From the NCBI GenBank assembly GCA_036939975.1, contig JALLPB010000241.1, positions 1-19,328 of the forward strand: DNA of 19,328 bases, read 5' to 3'. Position 1 is the first letter of the stretch, and each line of letters begins with the position of its first letter. Both the position numbers and the translations under genes were made by a program. The notes below the pieces were generated by a model. That model saw nothing but the letters and a program-made list of their open reading frames with translations, searched no databases and was not told the origin of the DNA. Origin of the DNA: Cyclostephanos tholiformis. Lineage: Eukaryota > Bacillariophyta > Thalassiosirophyceae > Thalassiosirales > Thalassiosiraceae. Positions 17,301-19,328 of the stretch are shown here, one piece after another.

Positions 17301-19244
17301 GCAGCCCTGTAGTTCTCCACGATGGCAACACAGTTCAGAAGACACGTCACGAGAACAAGTCGAGTCATGGTGTGTCGTTTCTCAATACCGACTTTGTCGA
17401 CGACCCCACACCACGGCGTCCTGGTAAGCTACCACATCTGCTTGATGTAGGCGCAGTATCGCCGATAGAAGCCACGGAGATCACGTATGTGAAAGTTGCC
17501 CCGAGAGGTGATGAATGCAGTGGTGGCATCAACAATATCCCCTCACCAAGGTTTGCAAAACAGGAAAAATCTGTCTGTCAGGTAGAAAAATTGATGCCAA
17601 TTGCCGAGGGAACAATTGTTTTCGTCCAAGCACGAACATGGCCTGGCATCAATAAGCCTGGAGGCGTTGCACGTGTGACGAAAGTTCATCCGGCTGCTGG
17701 CAGTGGAGGCAACTCCACCAAGTACGACGTTTTGTACGTTCTCGGGGGCAAAGAAAATCAAGTTGACGAAAGTTTCGTCACATCGAATGAGGCTGGTGAA
17801 ACGTTCACAATCGAGGAACGCCTGGAAAAATCGATGATAACAGGATCCATGTTGACCGAAAAGAAACGTTCAATGAGACAGAGAAAAGTTGCTATAAAGC
17901 CAGAGGCAACTTCACCTACTATCGCTTCCGCTTCTTTCCTCATCTACAACGACGAAGAATTGACTAATATTCCAGAGGACGTGCTCAAATGGGCTGGCAT
18001 CTTGCCAAAGGAGAATAAGAAAAAGGGGACAGCGAATCTTGCACCATGCAGTACCTCCAAGCACGGTGCCTCGAAGAGCAAGAAAAGAGTGCTGAAGGAG
18101 TCCAACATTGCCAAATCGAAATCTACCAAGAAGCAAAAGCCCTCTGTGAAGGATGCTGTCAAATCTTCAGATGGTAAACATCGATCAGAGACTGTTGAAG
18201 CATTTAAAGACTTGATTAGTTTTTTGTCGAAGGAAGAGATCGTCCGTTTAGCCGATACGAGATATTCTCAACTTGTTTCTCTGGACAAAAAACGATCGCC
18301 ATCTGAAACGCATTCCACTCTTTATGCAGTGACTTCGAGTTTGACTGATAAGGAGTCCGTGATGTTGGATTCTTTATGCCAAATGCTTAAAAACAAATCT
18401 GGTAAGAATAAAGCTTTTTCGTCCTCGTACTCCAGCTGACGTCCATTCCCTGCGTCAACTAACGAGTGATTCCATTTATTTTGCCACAGTCATTCTAAAG
18501 GTGACGAAAGACTTCAACCCCGAAAGGACTCAAATATGTATTACGACGACTTCTCAATCCAGTGATACTTCTATGGGATCATTAGACGTGGTATCCCAAT
18601 CGAGGACCTTGAAAGTGATGTTGTCCGCTCTGGCGGGTATACCGATTCTCACCCCCCGATGGATGGAGGCTTGTTTAAAGGAAGGGCAACTAATCGCTCC
18701 TTCCGGTGTGATGTGCGTCCGTAGTCTTCCGACGAAGAAAGTGAGCAAGGCTGGAGGCGGTGTCGATCAGAACGGTCCCAACGAATGCTTTGGTGTGGCA
18801 AAGTACGCTGCTGCTTTTCACCAAAAAGGGCTTACTAGTTCTAATCACCTGTTGAGTGGAATTTCCGTGATGCTTTGTGGCGGCTCTGCGGGTTCGGCAA
18901 TGATCAAAGACCTCAAGGTTCTCCTCTTGCATGCGGGCGCCTCTATCATAAGCTCCGTCTCAACTGCAAGCCACTTGTTGACGAATATGTCCAAGGGAGG
19001 GCCTGTGCTGGGTCCTTTCGTTTTCTTGTGCGATGATTCCCCTATGAACAAGACCTGTGGGATTCCGGATGCATTGTTGAGACAGGCAGTTAAGTTAAAA
19101 ACTGAGAAAGAATCGGTGCTGTGCGTCCACTTCAACTGGCTTTTTGATTCCATCAGCTGTGCAAGTCTTGTGAAGGCTGACGCCTACGAACCGCCGGCAT
19201 GGAAGCTTGCCATGAAGAGTCTATGTGCTAATGTTAACAACTAA
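14372..19244 (+). CDS. BRCA1: BRCA1-like protein: RING finger, Tudor-like motif and tandem BRCT domains (two exons)
   Basis: Joined 14372-18401 and 18490-19244, the frame is continuous at 1594 residues. The family role is a nuclear E3 ubiquitin ligase (with BARD1) in DNA double-strand break repair. N-terminal residues 1-570 are low complexity: Asp runs, KKKK basic patches and Ala/Gly-rich parts. The RING is C593, C596, C608, H610, C613, C616, C648, C651, with the first pair spaced as in BRCA1 and an 18-residue longer gap before the last pair. It is flanked by helices (TRAINEMILALRHEYDEMGK before; PHLDEIAKAFKMMG after), like the BRCA1/BARD1 pairing helices. A barrel-like motif lies near 1076-1140 (ARTWPGINKPGG ... 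YDVLYVLGG). BRCT1 starts near 1318 with S1322 (VTSSLT) and K1385 (RTLK), matching the phosphoserine-binding Ser and Lys of BRCA1, and W1401. BRCT2 (about 1462-1570) has W1560. No plant-type PHD is seen. The ATG at 14372 (CACAATGGCG) is preferred over the in-frame Met at 14243. BARD1 is less likely because ankyrin repeats are absent. Confidence 0.8.
15768..15985 (+). repeat. Diverged tandem duplication inside the BRCA1-like gene
   Basis: Bases about 15768-15865 and 15890-15985 encode related segments: SERVESSFENDD ... SGITTERRSE and SEGMILSLGNEG ... SGTTAERQSQ. The period is about 122 bp. It lies in the disordered region before the RING. Confidence 0.6.
18402..18489 (+). other. Spliceosomal intron inside BRCT1
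   Basis: 88 nt from GTAAGA to a T-rich TTATTTTGCCACAG acceptor, with ACTAAC at 18458-18463 as a likely branch site. Removal joins G|TC in frame, removes the stop at 18437 and completes BRCT1, whose first strands lie in exon 1 and whose RTLK and Trp lie in exon 2. Confidence 0.9.
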
Positions 19245-19328
19245 ACGACTTCGCGCATCTGTTGACAAACAATTGCTAATATTTGAAGGAGGATGGAATG
19301 ATGATTTTTTCAATATAGGGGGTGCCGA

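Noticed and set aside
18501..19244. A separate BRCT-only gene starting at 18501
   Set aside because: It starts with GTG and lacks the first half of BRCT1; strong splice signals join it in frame to the preceding exon.

Overview
The window looks like nuclear DNA of a diatom or a close stramenopile relative. The reasons are: mostly intron-poor genes with eukaryotic start contexts, one clean short intron (88 nt) with GTAAGA...ACTAAC...CAG signals, very long G and C homopolymers, a cysteine-rich CPNG...CCP module of a kind I associate with diatom extracellular proteins, and a Mutator-like transposon of a type I associate with stramenopiles. The species is inferred, not proven.

Layout. 1-1900: a type II membrane serine protease (trypsin fold, elastase-like pocket) with a cysteine-rich module and a fibronectin type II module at its C-terminus. 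1966-3763 (minus): an unrecognised multi-pass membrane protein whose reading frame is broken at a run of 20 C. 4159-4431 (plus): a 90-residue putative zinc-ribbon protein of bacterial type. 4959-5105 (minus): a 48-residue single-span membrane protein. It is divergent from 5554-7308 (plus), an ER-membrane-type protein with a Sec63-like C-terminal domain but no J domain.

7309-14371 is a gene-poor, AT-rich, CpG-poor block. It holds decayed minus-strand reading frames, a ~190-bp tandem repeat (9519-10035) and a 4.0-kb Mutator-like element (10106-14114). The element has terminal inverted repeats, a near-perfect 9-bp target duplication, inverted arrays of ~30-bp subterminal repeats, and a dead transposase that still shows the D-D-E and SWIM residues. 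Its in-frame stops are almost all TGA, the expected scar of CGA to TGA change at methylated CpG.

14372-19244 (plus, two exons) encodes a ~1594-residue protein with a RING finger flanked by helices, a Tudor/PWWP-like barrel motif and tandem C-terminal BRCT domains. This is the BRCA1 architecture, and it keeps the Ser and Lys of the BRCT phosphopeptide pocket. Its start lies ~260 bp from the transposon end.

The genes are independent eukaryotic units rather than an operon. The strongest items for follow-up are the BRCA1-like protein with its unusual ~590-residue N-terminal extension and Tudor-like insert, the ~30-bp repeat arrays of the transposon, and the protease domain fusion.
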